In this document: in pieces, positions 17,755 through 24,987 of the stretch
How positions within the stretch are numbered: the first letter of the stretch is position 1
Layout of the letters: every line of letters starts with the position of its first letter
NCBI GenBank assembly: GCA_023265625.1
Contig: JAHFST010000010.1
Span: forward strand, 62,001-126,000
Origin: Deltaproteobacteria bacterium
GTDB lineage: Bacteria; UBA10199; JACPAL01; JAHFST01
Length of the DNA stretch: 64,000 nt
Reading direction: 5' to 3'
The notes under the pieces: generated by a model
The model's input: the letters and a program-made list of their open reading frames with translations, nothing else
What the model was told of the DNA's origin: nothing
The model's database searches: none
Translations under genes and position numbers: made by a program

Positions 17755-18156
17755 TTACCACACGCAGTCGGCCTGGGGATACTGCGAAATCAGCCGGTCG
17801 GGGGTGAGAATTTTCATCTTGTACTCCTGGGCGGTGGCGATGATCATTCGGTCGCAGGAGTCGTTGTGAATGAGTGGCAGTTGGGTGGATTGTGCGGCGA
17901 TTTGGAAGTTGATGGGGACTTGGGTGACGCCATGTGTTTGCAACGCCTCACGAAACCACTCCTCAGGCGTCAGTTTGGTTGCCAAAGGCAGTTTCCCTTT
18001 GGTCATTTTGGTTCCCAACTCAAAGGCTGAGATTGCCGAGACGAAGAGATCGTCCGAAAAATCTTTGAGCAACGCAACAGCCTGCGCTGACAACCGCGTC
18101 CGGTCTTTTTCATTGCTCAGCCACCAAAGGGTGCAGGTGTCCAGTAAAAGAGGCAT
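17755..18156 (-). CDS. VapC-type PIN-domain toxin
   Basis: A 133-aa PIN-domain ribonuclease of the VapC/FitB type. Active-site acidic residues are seen in LLLDTCTLWWL (residue 6), ISAFELGTKM (near 45), DSCDRMIIATA (near 100) and TPDRLI (near 120). It starts directly after the stop codon of the preceding antitoxin gene with no gap, the usual layout of antitoxin-toxin operons. Confidence 0.88.
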   Translation of the reverse strand: MPLLLDTCTLWWLSNEKDRTRLSAQAVALLKDFSDDLFVSAISAFELGTKMTKGKLPLATKLTPEEWFREALQTHGVTQVPINFQIAAQSTQLPLIHNDSCDRMIIATAQEYKMKILTPDRLISQYPQADCVW

Positions 18157-18390
18157 TTAACGGTTCTCTAGGGGCCAGTCTTCTTCGTCCAACGGCAGCA
18201 TAGGGTCTTCCAAGGCAATCCCTTGCAAGCGGGGATTGGTGACGAAGGGGTCGTGCTTTTTGGGCAAGGGGATCAATTCTGCCACCGGACGGCCGTTGCG
18301 TGCGATTCGGATATGTTGACCTTCCTCTTCCACCAGACGAAGCAGGTTGGAGAGGGTTGTCTTGGCTTCGTGAATATTGATGGTCCGCAT
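18157..18390 (-). CDS. Phd/YefM-family antitoxin
   Basis: A 77-aa antitoxin. The N-terminal MRTINIHEAKTTLSNLLRLV and the IRIARNGRPVAELIPL segment are classic for the Phd/YefM DNA-binding fold; the acidic, flexible C-terminus (LDEEDWPLE) would wrap around the toxin. It lies directly upstream of vapC. An inverted repeat just before its start codon probably serves as its operator. Confidence 0.88.
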   Translation of the reverse strand: MRTINIHEAKTTLSNLLRLVEEEGQHIRIARNGRPVAELIPLPKKHDPFVTNPRLQGIALEDPMLPLDEEDWPLENR

Positions 18391-18391
18391 A

Positions 18392-18409
18392 TAAACTAAG
18401 TCTAGTTTA
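18392..18409. promoter_or_regulatory. Inverted repeat at the Phd/VapC start, putative operator
   Basis: TAAACTA (18392-18398) and TAGTTTA (18403-18409) form a 7-bp inverted repeat with a 4-nt gap, 1 base upstream of the antitoxin start codon on the minus strand. A further GTTTA follows. Position and size fit a Phd-type operator. Confidence 0.45.
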
Positions 18410-18445
18410 GTTTAATATAAAACTCAAGGCATTTCTTTGATAAAC

Positions 18446-18475
18446 TTGACCTTTCTCAGCAATTGACCTTATCTG
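18446..18475 (+). promoter_or_regulatory. Promoter of the BKACE gene
   Basis: TTGACC (18446-18451), 18-nt spacer, TATCTG (18470-18475). The expected transcription start falls at or within a base or two of the ATG at 18482, and no Shine-Dalgarno is present, so the message may be leaderless. Confidence 0.4.
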
Positions 18476-18481
18476 AATGGT

Positions 18482-19336
18482 ATGCCTGACAAAGTTATCA
18501 TTACCTGCGCCCTGACGGGGGTTTTAGCCAAAAAAGAGCAGTGTCCGGGGATTCCTTATTCCCCGGTCGAGATCGCCGAGGAGGCGAAGCGGGCCTTCGA
18601 CGCCGGGGCGACGATGGTGCATATCCATGCCCGTACCCCGACCGGCGGGCCGAGTTGGCGGACGGAGGACTTTGGCGCGATCAAGGCGGAGATCGTCAAA
18701 CGTTGCCCGGTCATCATCAATTTTTCCAGCGGCGGGATCGGGTTGCCGATCGAAGCGCGGACGCAACACATCATTGATCATAAGCCCGATGTGGCGGCCC
18801 TTAACATGGGCTCGATGAATTATGCGATCTACAGCCGGAAACAGAAAAAGTTTTACCACGACCATGTTTTTGCCAATCCATTCAAGGATATTCAGTATTG
18901 CCTCGAACAGATCAATCTGGCCGGTGCCAAGCCCGAGTTGGAATGTTTCGACACCGGGCACATCAGCAATGCGGAACCGTTCATTGATTTGGGCCTGTTA
19001 AAAACCCCGGCGCACTTTTCCTGCATCTTGGGCGTGTTGGGCGGGATCTCGACGCGGCCGGGAAATCTGCGGCATATGCGGGACAACCTGCCGGCGGGCT
19101 CGCATTGGGAGTTGATCGGTATCGGACGAGATCAGTGGCGTTTGGTGCAGGAGGCCCTTGAGCTGGGTGGGGATATCCGGGTGGGTTTGGAAGATAATTT
19201 GTACCTGCTGGATGGTACGATGGCGGGATCCAACGGCGATCTGGTTACAGCGGCGGCTCAGATGGTTCGACAAAGGGGACAAGAGGTGGCTTCGCTGGCC
19301 GAGGCGCGACAACGGCTCGGGCTGCCACCGATTTGA
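18482..19336 (+). CDS. BKACE-family (beta-keto acid cleavage) enzyme
   Basis: A 284-aa (beta/alpha)8 enzyme of the DUF849/BKACE family, founded by 3-keto-5-aminohexanoate cleavage enzyme (Kce). These enzymes condense a beta-keto acid with acetyl-CoA and split it. The start VIITCALTGVLAKKEQCPGI, the zinc-binding MVHIHARTP (HxH, residues near 46) and the late VGLEDNLYL with the third zinc ligand glutamate are all present. The beta-keto acid substrate differs across the family and cannot be read from sequence here. Its 3' end overlaps the convergent radical SAM gene by 92 bases. Confidence 0.88.
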   Translation: MPDKVIITCALTGVLAKKEQCPGIPYSPVEIAEEAKRAFDAGATMVHIHARTPTGGPSWRTEDFGAIKAEIVKRCPVIINFSSGGIGLPIEARTQHIIDHKPDVAALNMGSMNYAIYSRKQKKFYHDHVFANPFKDIQYCLEQINLAGAKPELECFDTGHISNAEPFIDLGLLKTPAHFSCILGVLGGISTRPGNLRHMRDNLPAGSHWELIGIGRDQWRLVQEALELGGDIRVGLEDNLYLLDGTMAGSNGDLVTAAAQMVRQRGQEVASLAEARQRLGLPPI

Positions 19337-21653
19337 TCTCAATCCCTTCGGGTAGTTCCTGGTTGAGTCTTTCCTTAATTTCTTGAGAGTCCAAATTTTG
19401 TGACAATTCCATGGTGAGTGGTTCCGCCTCTACCTCGCGGCCGACGGCGATCCCGTTACCGAAAGTGATCCGAGGCATCGGGTGAAAGCCTTCGGAGAAG
19501 CGGACCGGGAGCTCGGCGCGGGAGACGGCACGGCGGACATGTTCGACTAATTCCAAATGGCTCAACAGGGCGGCGGGGCCTTTTTTGGAGAAGGTGGCTT
19601 GGTAGGTGAAGATGGTGCTCCCTCCCCTTACAAAGGGGAGGGTTGGGGAGAGGTCCTGTTCGGGTGAGACCTCCCCCAGCCCCTCCTTTGTAAGGAGGGG
19701 GGAATACCCCCGAATCTCCGTCGTCGTCTTTTTCTTCACCGCCTTGCCATTCGGATCATACACCGGCAGTTCATAGGCCCTATTCCGTACTTCTTTGTAA
19801 TCACACACCCCGCAGATCGTGCACGTCCCGGTGGAGCAGTCGTCGATGAACCCGGCATGGAGCGACTCCTGATAATCCTCCCAGAGCCACTCTTTTTTCA
19901 TCTCGGTAAACAGGTGGTCCCACGGGAGGATTTCGTCCCGGCCGCGCCGGCGCTCCACGTAGAATTTTGGATCGATCCCGAATTCCTGAAAAATCTCCAT
20001 CCAGAGATCAAACTTGAGCATCTCCTCCCATTCGTCGAACCGGCACCCTCGCTCCCAGGCCCTGACGATCGTTGGGGCCAGGCGGCGGTCGCCGCGTGCG
20101 AAGACCCCTTCTAGGTAACTCATCTCAGGGGTGTGCGGCTTGAGCCGCAGTTTGCGTGATTTGAGGCTGCTGCGTAACAGGGTGAGTTTGTCGCGCGTCT
20201 CTTGCAAGGAGAGTTGAGGCTCCCATTGAAAGGGCGTGAAGGGTTTGGGCACGAAGGGGGAGACGCCCAAATTGATTTCGATTTTACGATTATATTTTTC
20301 CCCGGCTTGCAGGGCCTTAAATCCTAAATCGGCGATGGCCCGTACGTCCTCTTCGGTCTCACTCGGTAGGCCGACCATGAAATAAAACTTCATGAGGCGC
20401 CAGCCGTGTTTAAAGACCTCATCCACGGTATGCAGCAGGTTGGCCTCGGTGTTGCCTTTGTTAATCACCTCGCGCATCCGTTCGGTGGCGGCCTCCGGGG
20501 CGATGGTAAAGCCGGTTTTCCGCACCCGTTTGATCTCTTCCATCATGGCGGGGGTGAGCTGTTCCACCCGAGTGGCTGGGAGCGAGATGCCCACATGTTT
20601 GCCACTGTGTTCATCCATCAGATCTTTTAAGAGTTGTGAGACGCAGTCGTAATCTCCAATAGACAACGAGACGAGGCTGACCTCTTCCTGGCCGGTGGCC
20701 TTGATTTGTTCGCGAACAATATGTTTGACCCGTTCGGGGGAACGTTGTCGTTCCGGCCGGTAGATATAACCCGCCTGGCAAAAGCGGCAACCGCGCGTAC
20801 AACCGCGTTGCACCTCGACCCCGACCCGGTCATGGATCACCTTCATGTGTGGCAGGATCGGTTGGGTCGGGTAGTACGACGTTTCCAGATCCGAGACACT
20901 GCTCTTTTGCACCCCGGCATGGTTGTCCAACAGCGGTTCAATCTTGGCGATGGTCCCGTCCGCATGGTAATGAAATTGAAACAGGGAAGGGACGTAGACG
21001 CCGCGGATTTTGGATAATTGGTGTAACAATTCCTTCTTTCCCCCTCTTAAGGTAAGAGGGGGTTGGGGGGTGTTATGATTTTTCACCACCTCACAAATCT
21101 CCAAAATCGCCTCTTCCCCATCCCCCACCAAGATCGCGTCATAAAAATCCGCCACCGGTTCCGGGTTGAAGGCGTTGTTGCCCCCACCCAAGATCAGGGG
21201 ATAATTTTCATCGCGATCCTTGGCGTAAAACGGGATTTTTGCCAGGTCGAGGATGGTCAGGATGTTGGTGTAGGTTAATTCGTAGGGAAGGGAGATCCCC
21301 AAGATGTCAAACTCCCGCAGCGGCCGCCGCGATTCTAGGGAGCTGAGCGGGAGTTGTTCGCGGCGCAAGGCCTCCTCCAAATCCGGCCACGGGGCGAAGA
21401 CCCGTTCACAGGCGATCCGCGTTTGATCGTTCAACAGATGGTAGAGGATCTGCAAGCCGATATTGCTCATCCCGATCTCGTAGGAATCGGGATAGCAGAG
21501 CGCGACCTTCAGATCGACCTGACTCCAATCTTTTTTGACGGAATTTTTTTCATTCCCAAGATATCGAGATGGTTTCCGGACTGTGGGTAGCAATTCCTCA
21601 AAACGGGTATTGTAGGGGCGACCCGGTGGGTCGCCCTCGTTCGGCGGCATCAT
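19245..21653 (-). CDS. Radical SAM protein fused to DUF2344 domain (TIGR03960/TIGR03936 type)
   Basis: About 802 aa. After an N-terminal cobalamin-like region (VDLKVALCYPDSYEIGMSNIG) comes the radical SAM core, with the CTRGCRFCQAGY cluster-binding motif binding the 4Fe-4S and SAM. The last 200 residues (FSKKGPAALLSHLELVEHVRR...FHPMPRITFG) match the 'radical SAM-linked' DUF2344 domain. Such proteins are widespread and of unknown substrate. The chosen ATG at 21653 overlaps the dedA stop (ATGATG/TGA). A TTG near 21593 just before LLPTVRKPSRYLG is possible and would exclude the repeat from the protein. Three palindromic repeats lie inside the frame, one as the linker between the two domains. Confidence 0.85.
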   Translation of the reverse strand: MMPPNEGDPPGRPYNTRFEELLPTVRKPSRYLGNEKNSVKKDWSQVDLKVALCYPDSYEIGMSNIGLQILYHLLNDQTRIACERVFAPWPDLEEALRREQLPLSSLESRRPLREFDILGISLPYELTYTNILTILDLAKIPFYAKDRDENYPLILGGGNNAFNPEPVADFYDAILVGDGEEAILEICEVVKNHNTPQPPLTLRGGKKELLHQLSKIRGVYVPSLFQFHYHADGTIAKIEPLLDNHAGVQKSSVSDLETSYYPTQPILPHMKVIHDRVGVEVQRGCTRGCRFCQAGYIYRPERQRSPERVKHIVREQIKATGQEEVSLVSLSIGDYDCVSQLLKDLMDEHSGKHVGISLPATRVEQLTPAMMEEIKRVRKTGFTIAPEAATERMREVINKGNTEANLLHTVDEVFKHGWRLMKFYFMVGLPSETEEDVRAIADLGFKALQAGEKYNRKIEINLGVSPFVPKPFTPFQWEPQLSLQETRDKLTLLRSSLKSRKLRLKPHTPEMSYLEGVFARGDRRLAPTIVRAWERGCRFDEWEEMLKFDLWMEIFQEFGIDPKFYVERRRGRDEILPWDHLFTEMKKEWLWEDYQESLHAGFIDDCSTGTCTICGVCDYKEVRNRAYELPVYDPNGKAVKKKTTTEIRGYSPLLTKEGLGEVSPEQDLSPTLPFVRGGSTIFTYQATFSKKGPAALLSHLELVEHVRRAVSRAELPVRFSEGFHPMPRITFGNGIAVGREVEAEPLTMELSQNLDSQEIKERLNQELPEGIEIKSVAARAVVAPRPAKPPLVPFVEPSEPPL
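19621..19702. repeat. Family B repeat inside the radical SAM gene
   Basis: A diverged copy of the 83-bp element found at 4450 and 47058, with the same TTACAAAGG...CCTTTGTAA core halves. It sits in frame in the linker between the radical SAM part and the DUF2344 part and encodes a GYSPLLTKEGLGEVSPEQDL-type insert. No frameshift results. Confidence 0.8.
21039..21072. repeat. Short palindromic repeat inside the radical SAM gene
   Basis: A CCCCCTCTTAAGGTAAGAGG hairpin followed by a G-rich stretch, resembling a half-length family B element. In frame, it encodes a TPQPPLTLRGGK insert before the segment KELLHQLSKIRG. Confidence 0.6.
21611..21637. repeat. Family A half-element at the 5' end of the radical SAM gene
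   Basis: TGTAGGGGCGACCC...GGGTCGCCC hairpin. It lies between the dedA stop and the conserved start of the radical SAM protein and would be translated as NEGDPPGRPYN if translation starts at 21653. Confidence 0.75.
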
Positions 21654-22309
21654 GACAGCGAAACCGCCTTCCGTCCGAGCCAACGCCGCGCAATGCCAAT
21701 GATCATGGGCAGCAGCGAGATGAAGACCACGGCCAAAATAACCAGGTGAAGTTTTTGTCCCAGCGGGCTCTTGCCAATAAAAAACCCGAGCAGGGTCATG
21801 CTGACAATCCAACAAGCGCCACCCCCCAGACTGCAGGCGACAAATTTGCGATACGGCATCTGGGCTACCCCGGCGATGAAGGGGACAAAGGTGCGCAGGA
21901 TCGGGACAAAGCGCGCCAGTACCAGTGCCTTGCCGCCATGGGTCTCGTAAAAGGCATGGGCCTCCAGGGCGTATTGTTTCTTGAAGAAGCGGTTATCGGG
22001 CCGACTGAATATCCTGGGGCCAGTCTTGCGGCCTAATAAAAACCCCAGTTGATCCCCAATAAAAGCGGCCGTAATCAGGGCCATATTTAAAGTATAGATG
22101 TCGAGAATGGGCGCTCCCCCTAACCCCGATCGAGATGAGAGGACTCCGGCTGTGACCAAGAGTGAATCACCAGGCAGAAAGAAACCGGCGAGGAGTCCGG
22201 TTTCGGAGAAGATGATACCAATCAGGGCCACCATGCCGCCGGCCCGGATCAGGTGTTCGATGCCCTCCGGGGAATGCAGGGAGTACAGCAGGCTGAGGAG
22301 TGATTGCAT
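21650..22309 (-). CDS. DedA-family membrane protein
   Basis: A 219-aa integral membrane protein of the DedA/VTT family, implicated in membrane lipid (undecaprenyl phosphate, phosphatidylethanolamine) translocation and envelope homeostasis. Visible motifs: ETGLLAGFFLPGDSLLVTAG near the N-terminus, FIGDQLGFLLGRKTG, FYETHGGKALVLARFVPILR with the conserved arginine, and FVPFIAGVAQM. The ATG at 22309 gives the normal family length; the frame is open further up to 22387 inside the preceding gene. The stop codon overlaps the start of the radical SAM gene. Confidence 0.9.
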   Translation of the reverse strand: MQSLLSLLYSLHSPEGIEHLIRAGGMVALIGIIFSETGLLAGFFLPGDSLLVTAGVLSSRSGLGGAPILDIYTLNMALITAAFIGDQLGFLLGRKTGPRIFSRPDNRFFKKQYALEAHAFYETHGGKALVLARFVPILRTFVPFIAGVAQMPYRKFVACSLGGGACWIVSMTLLGFFIGKSPLGQKLHLVILAVVFISLLPMIIGIARRWLGRKAVSLS

Positions 22310-22329
22310 GCCTGACGGGATACCTGAGT

Positions 22330-23214
22330 TTAGATCCTTTTCAAATAGAATTCGTTGGAATACTGGGAGCCAGTTTGGGGGCTGCAAAGTGACACTTTGA
22401 GGCGATATTTTCCGTAGGGCAGTTTCTCCAGGACCTCGTGAAGACTCGATAATGAAACAGTTTCAGAATGATTAAAAATGGTCGAGCAGCCCAAGGAGGG
22501 GAGGGAGAAGTTCGTTACCGTGTGCCACGTCCCTTCTTGAAAAAAATCCAGGTCGATCTTGGACTCGAGCGACACGGCCGCGGCTTTAGGTTCGATCCGG
22601 AGTTGGGCCAATTTTTTATCAAGGGTTCGGTCAGGAGTGACGGTCAAGGTGACCGGTGCCTGCGGGTTGGACTCTCCCACCCAGGCCTTTCGCGGGGCTG
22701 GTTCCTCCCAGGTGCGTACGGGACCGACATCGACATGGACCATGTTGAGTGAAGGATAATAGCCGACCCCGCCCGCTTTCAAACTCAACGCATAATCACG
22801 CAGCGCCTCCTCGGTGATCTCGTCCAGGTGGATATCAGCGGCCATGCCTCGTATGTGTAAACTTTCTCCCGCCACATGATGCCCGGTCTCTTTCAATTCC
22901 TTATTAAAGGCCTGGGTTCGGTGCCCGCAAATAATTTCCACTTGCCGCACCCCAAAGTGATCCTCGATTTGATCGAGAAGCGTCAGGAGTTTTGGATCAA
23001 TCGCAATTTGCGTGTTGGAATCCCGCGAACGGAAGAGCTGATTGATCCGGTTGAGGCCCGGGGCGGAACGATACTGAACTTGGGCGCGTTCGTTGAGGTG
23101 ATAGACGTAGATATTTAATTGGCCGTCGGCCGCATAGCTTTGGGCCGGGACGAGCCAAGCAAGGAACAATAATTTTGCGAAAAAAACCGCTATGAAATTT
23201 GCTTGTTGTCGCAT
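22330..23214 (-). CDS. Secreted DUF882/M15-like peptidoglycan peptidase
   Basis: A 294-aa protein. The start at 23214 gives a signal peptide (MRQQANFIAVFFAKLLFLAW then LVPAQSYA). The DUF882 (YcbK/MepK-like) zinc peptidase core follows: VEIICGHRTQAFNKEL, GESLHIRGMAADIHL (HxxxxxxD) and NMVHVDVGPVRTW (HxD), which together supply the zinc ligands. The C-terminal 110 residues are a beta-rich extension. Likely periplasmic, cleaving peptidoglycan cross-links. It is divergent from pyrE with only 25 bases between the two starts. Confidence 0.85.
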   Translation of the reverse strand: MRQQANFIAVFFAKLLFLAWLVPAQSYAADGQLNIYVYHLNERAQVQYRSAPGLNRINQLFRSRDSNTQIAIDPKLLTLLDQIEDHFGVRQVEIICGHRTQAFNKELKETGHHVAGESLHIRGMAADIHLDEITEEALRDYALSLKAGGVGYYPSLNMVHVDVGPVRTWEEPAPRKAWVGESNPQAPVTLTVTPDRTLDKKLAQLRIEPKAAAVSLESKIDLDFFQEGTWHTVTNFSLPSLGCSTIFNHSETVSLSSLHEVLEKLPYGKYRLKVSLCSPQTGSQYSNEFYLKRI

Positions 23215-23239
23215 TTTTTTTGTGTCACCATTTACGCTC

Positions 23240-23887
23240 ATGCGCGAAGAAATTGCAAGATTGTTGCTTAAGGCCGGGTCGGTCACCCTCTCTCCGCAGG
23301 CCCCATTTACCTGGGCCTCGGGGATTCAGTCGCCTATTTATTGCGATAATCGCATTCTCTTATCACTCCCGAAGATTCGCAACGAGGTCATTGCTGACTT
23401 TGAGACCCTGATCAAAAAGGGGAAGATAAAATATGACGTGATTGCGGGGATCGCCACGGCGGGGATCCCGCACGCGGCGATTTTGGCGGATCGCCTGAAA
23501 AAGCCGCTGATTTATGTGCGTGCCCAGGCGAAACAGCATGGCAAGAAACGGCAGATTGAGGGGCGTCTCGAGAAGGGCAGCCGGGTCTTGTTGATCGAGG
23601 ACCTGGTAAGTACGGCCCAAAGCGCCCTGGCAGCGATCCAGGCCTTGCGTGCGGAGGGGGCGGTGGTGCGGCATTGTTTGGCGATATTTTCTTACGGGTT
23701 GGCCGTTTCGCAAAAGGCCTTTGAGAAGGCGCGTTGTCAGCTCTACACCTTGACCAACCTCGAGACGTTGTTGACCGCAGCCATGCGTGATGGCTGGATT
23801 TCCCTGGAAGAGAAGGGCCTCATCCAAAAATTTTCCCAGGACCCAAAAGGGTGGTTGGCCAAGACGGCCAAACAGCGTAAGAAGTAG
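23240..23887 (+). CDS. pyrE: Orotate phosphoribosyltransferase
   Basis: A 215-aa type I phosphoribosyltransferase that joins orotate and PRPP to make orotidine 5'-monophosphate in pyrimidine synthesis. Family features: FTWASGIQSPIYCDNR near the N-terminus, DVIAGIATAGIPHA, the KKPLIYVRAQAKQHGKKRQI flexible loop, and the PRPP-binding VLLIEDLVSTAQSA motif. The ATG at 23240 is used because the upstream extension to 23192 does not match the family. Confidence 0.93.
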   Translation: MREEIARLLLKAGSVTLSPQAPFTWASGIQSPIYCDNRILLSLPKIRNEVIADFETLIKKGKIKYDVIAGIATAGIPHAAILADRLKKPLIYVRAQAKQHGKKRQIEGRLEKGSRVLLIEDLVSTAQSALAAIQALRAEGAVVRHCLAIFSYGLAVSQKAFEKARCQLYTLTNLETLLTAAMRDGWISLEEKGLIQKFSQDPKGWLAKTAKQRKK

Positions 23888-23897
23888 TCTCGCCTTC

Positions 23898-24872
23898 TTA
23901 AGTTACGGTTTCAACGACCTCAAAAGCAGCCGAGCGAGTGGCGATACAGCGGCGGGACAGGTTCCAATGGCCGTCCGATTTTTTTAGGATATCCAATTGC
24001 ACATCGGCGAGATGGGTACTCAAGCAAAGTCGCTGGCTACCATCCGGATCTTCATAAGGCACCTTCATCTGATCCTCAGGATGAGCTGTCAGATCGACGA
24101 CAAAATAGTAGGGTCCTGAGGTGGCCTCTAGGTGCCAACTTTGCTGATCATAAGTGCTGCGATTCTTCCACCAGTGATAGGGTTGATGACAGGCGTACCT
24201 CTGGCCATCGACGGAGACAAAAAACAGGGTGAGTGGAGGGGAGAGTTTTGTGCCCAAGGAAATCTGCGCGGTCAGTGCCTCCAAGACCACCTGGGGATCG
24301 TCGAAGGTATTGCAATGGGCCCAGGCCCAACGGCTGGCCTGTTGGGTCCCCCAAAAATGGGCCTGATGGCCGGGGAGTTGCTGGAGGGTGAGGGTTTTTC
24401 CATCCACCACGATGGTGCCGGTGACCTTCATGCTGAGATGAGGGGCCAAAAATTTTGTCTTGGGGAGCGGTAAGAAATAAAGCGGTGTCGGGTAATGTCG
24501 TAAAGAAATGGAATCGGTAAATTGCAAATCCCATTCCAGGGAGTGGTTGCCTTGTTTTAAGCTGCCCCGGGCCCCTTCTTGAAAAAGCGACGAACTCTTG
24601 ATGGAGATAAAAAAGAAATAGGGTTCAAACTTGACCTGATCGAAGGGTACGGTCTCCTTGATAAAAAAATTTTTCTTGGGATCCTTCCCGTCGAAATACA
24701 TGCCCCAGAGTGAGGCCTCAGGTGGACGTCCTTTTGGAGTCAGTAGGGTATACCGCAACCAGAAGGCTGTTTGTTCGGCGACGTTGTTCCATTTAAGATA
24801 GTAGACTTCGTAAAAGGGGGCCTGATTTTGCCAGCGGGTTAGATTGTCGCGTTCGGCCGAGTGCAATGACAT
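23898..24872 (-). CDS. Lipocalin-like (CrtC/AttH/tocopherol cyclase-type) protein
   Basis: 324 aa, beta-rich, no signal peptide seen. The N-terminal RDNLTRWQNQAPFYEVYYLK, the mid GTIVVDGKTLTLQQLPGHQA and the following HFWGTQQASRWAWAHCNTF resemble the two-lipocalin fold of CrtC (hydroxyneurosporene synthase), AttH and tocopherol cyclase-like proteins, with the G-x-HxWG segment. Reaction unknown; the family acts on lipids or isoprenoids. The start is set at 24872; an ATG at 24914 would read through a small hairpin. It is convergent with pyrE (10 bases apart). Confidence 0.6.
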   Translation of the reverse strand: MSLHSAERDNLTRWQNQAPFYEVYYLKWNNVAEQTAFWLRYTLLTPKGRPPEASLWGMYFDGKDPKKNFFIKETVPFDQVKFEPYFFFISIKSSSLFQEGARGSLKQGNHSLEWDLQFTDSISLRHYPTPLYFLPLPKTKFLAPHLSMKVTGTIVVDGKTLTLQQLPGHQAHFWGTQQASRWAWAHCNTFDDPQVVLEALTAQISLGTKLSPPLTLFFVSVDGQRYACHQPYHWWKNRSTYDQQSWHLEATSGPYYFVVDLTAHPEDQMKVPYEDPDGSQRLCLSTHLADVQLDILKKSDGHWNLSRRCIATRSAAFEVVETVT

Positions 24873-24880
24873 AATATCAA

Positions 24881-24902
24881 GGGGGAGATACCGCTCTCCC
24901 CC
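24881..24902. repeat. Short hairpin upstream of the lipocalin-like gene
   Basis: GGGGGAGA and TCTCCCCC form a perfect 8-bp stem with a 6-nt loop, ending 9 bases before the chosen start. It resembles a half of the family B repeats. Confidence 0.45.
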
Positions 24903-24946
24903 TTTAACCTCCATCTGGTAGACATCTGTCTCATCGTTCGCTCCGT

Positions 24947-24977
24947 TTGTCTAGCTGGAGTAAATCCAGCTAGACAA
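24947..24977. repeat. Perfect 13-bp inverted repeat downstream of rimO
   Basis: TTGTCTAGCTGGA, loop GTAAA, then TCCAGCTAGACAA. It lies 11 bases after the rimO stop. A T-run does not follow on either strand, so it is not a clear intrinsic terminator, though it could stabilise the 3' end of the rimO message. Confidence 0.55.
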
Positions 24978-24987
24978 TACTCGCTCA

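Noticed and set aside
24947-24977. Hairpin after rimO as an intrinsic terminator
   Set aside because: The stem is perfect but neither strand has the following T-run; kept only as an inverted repeat.
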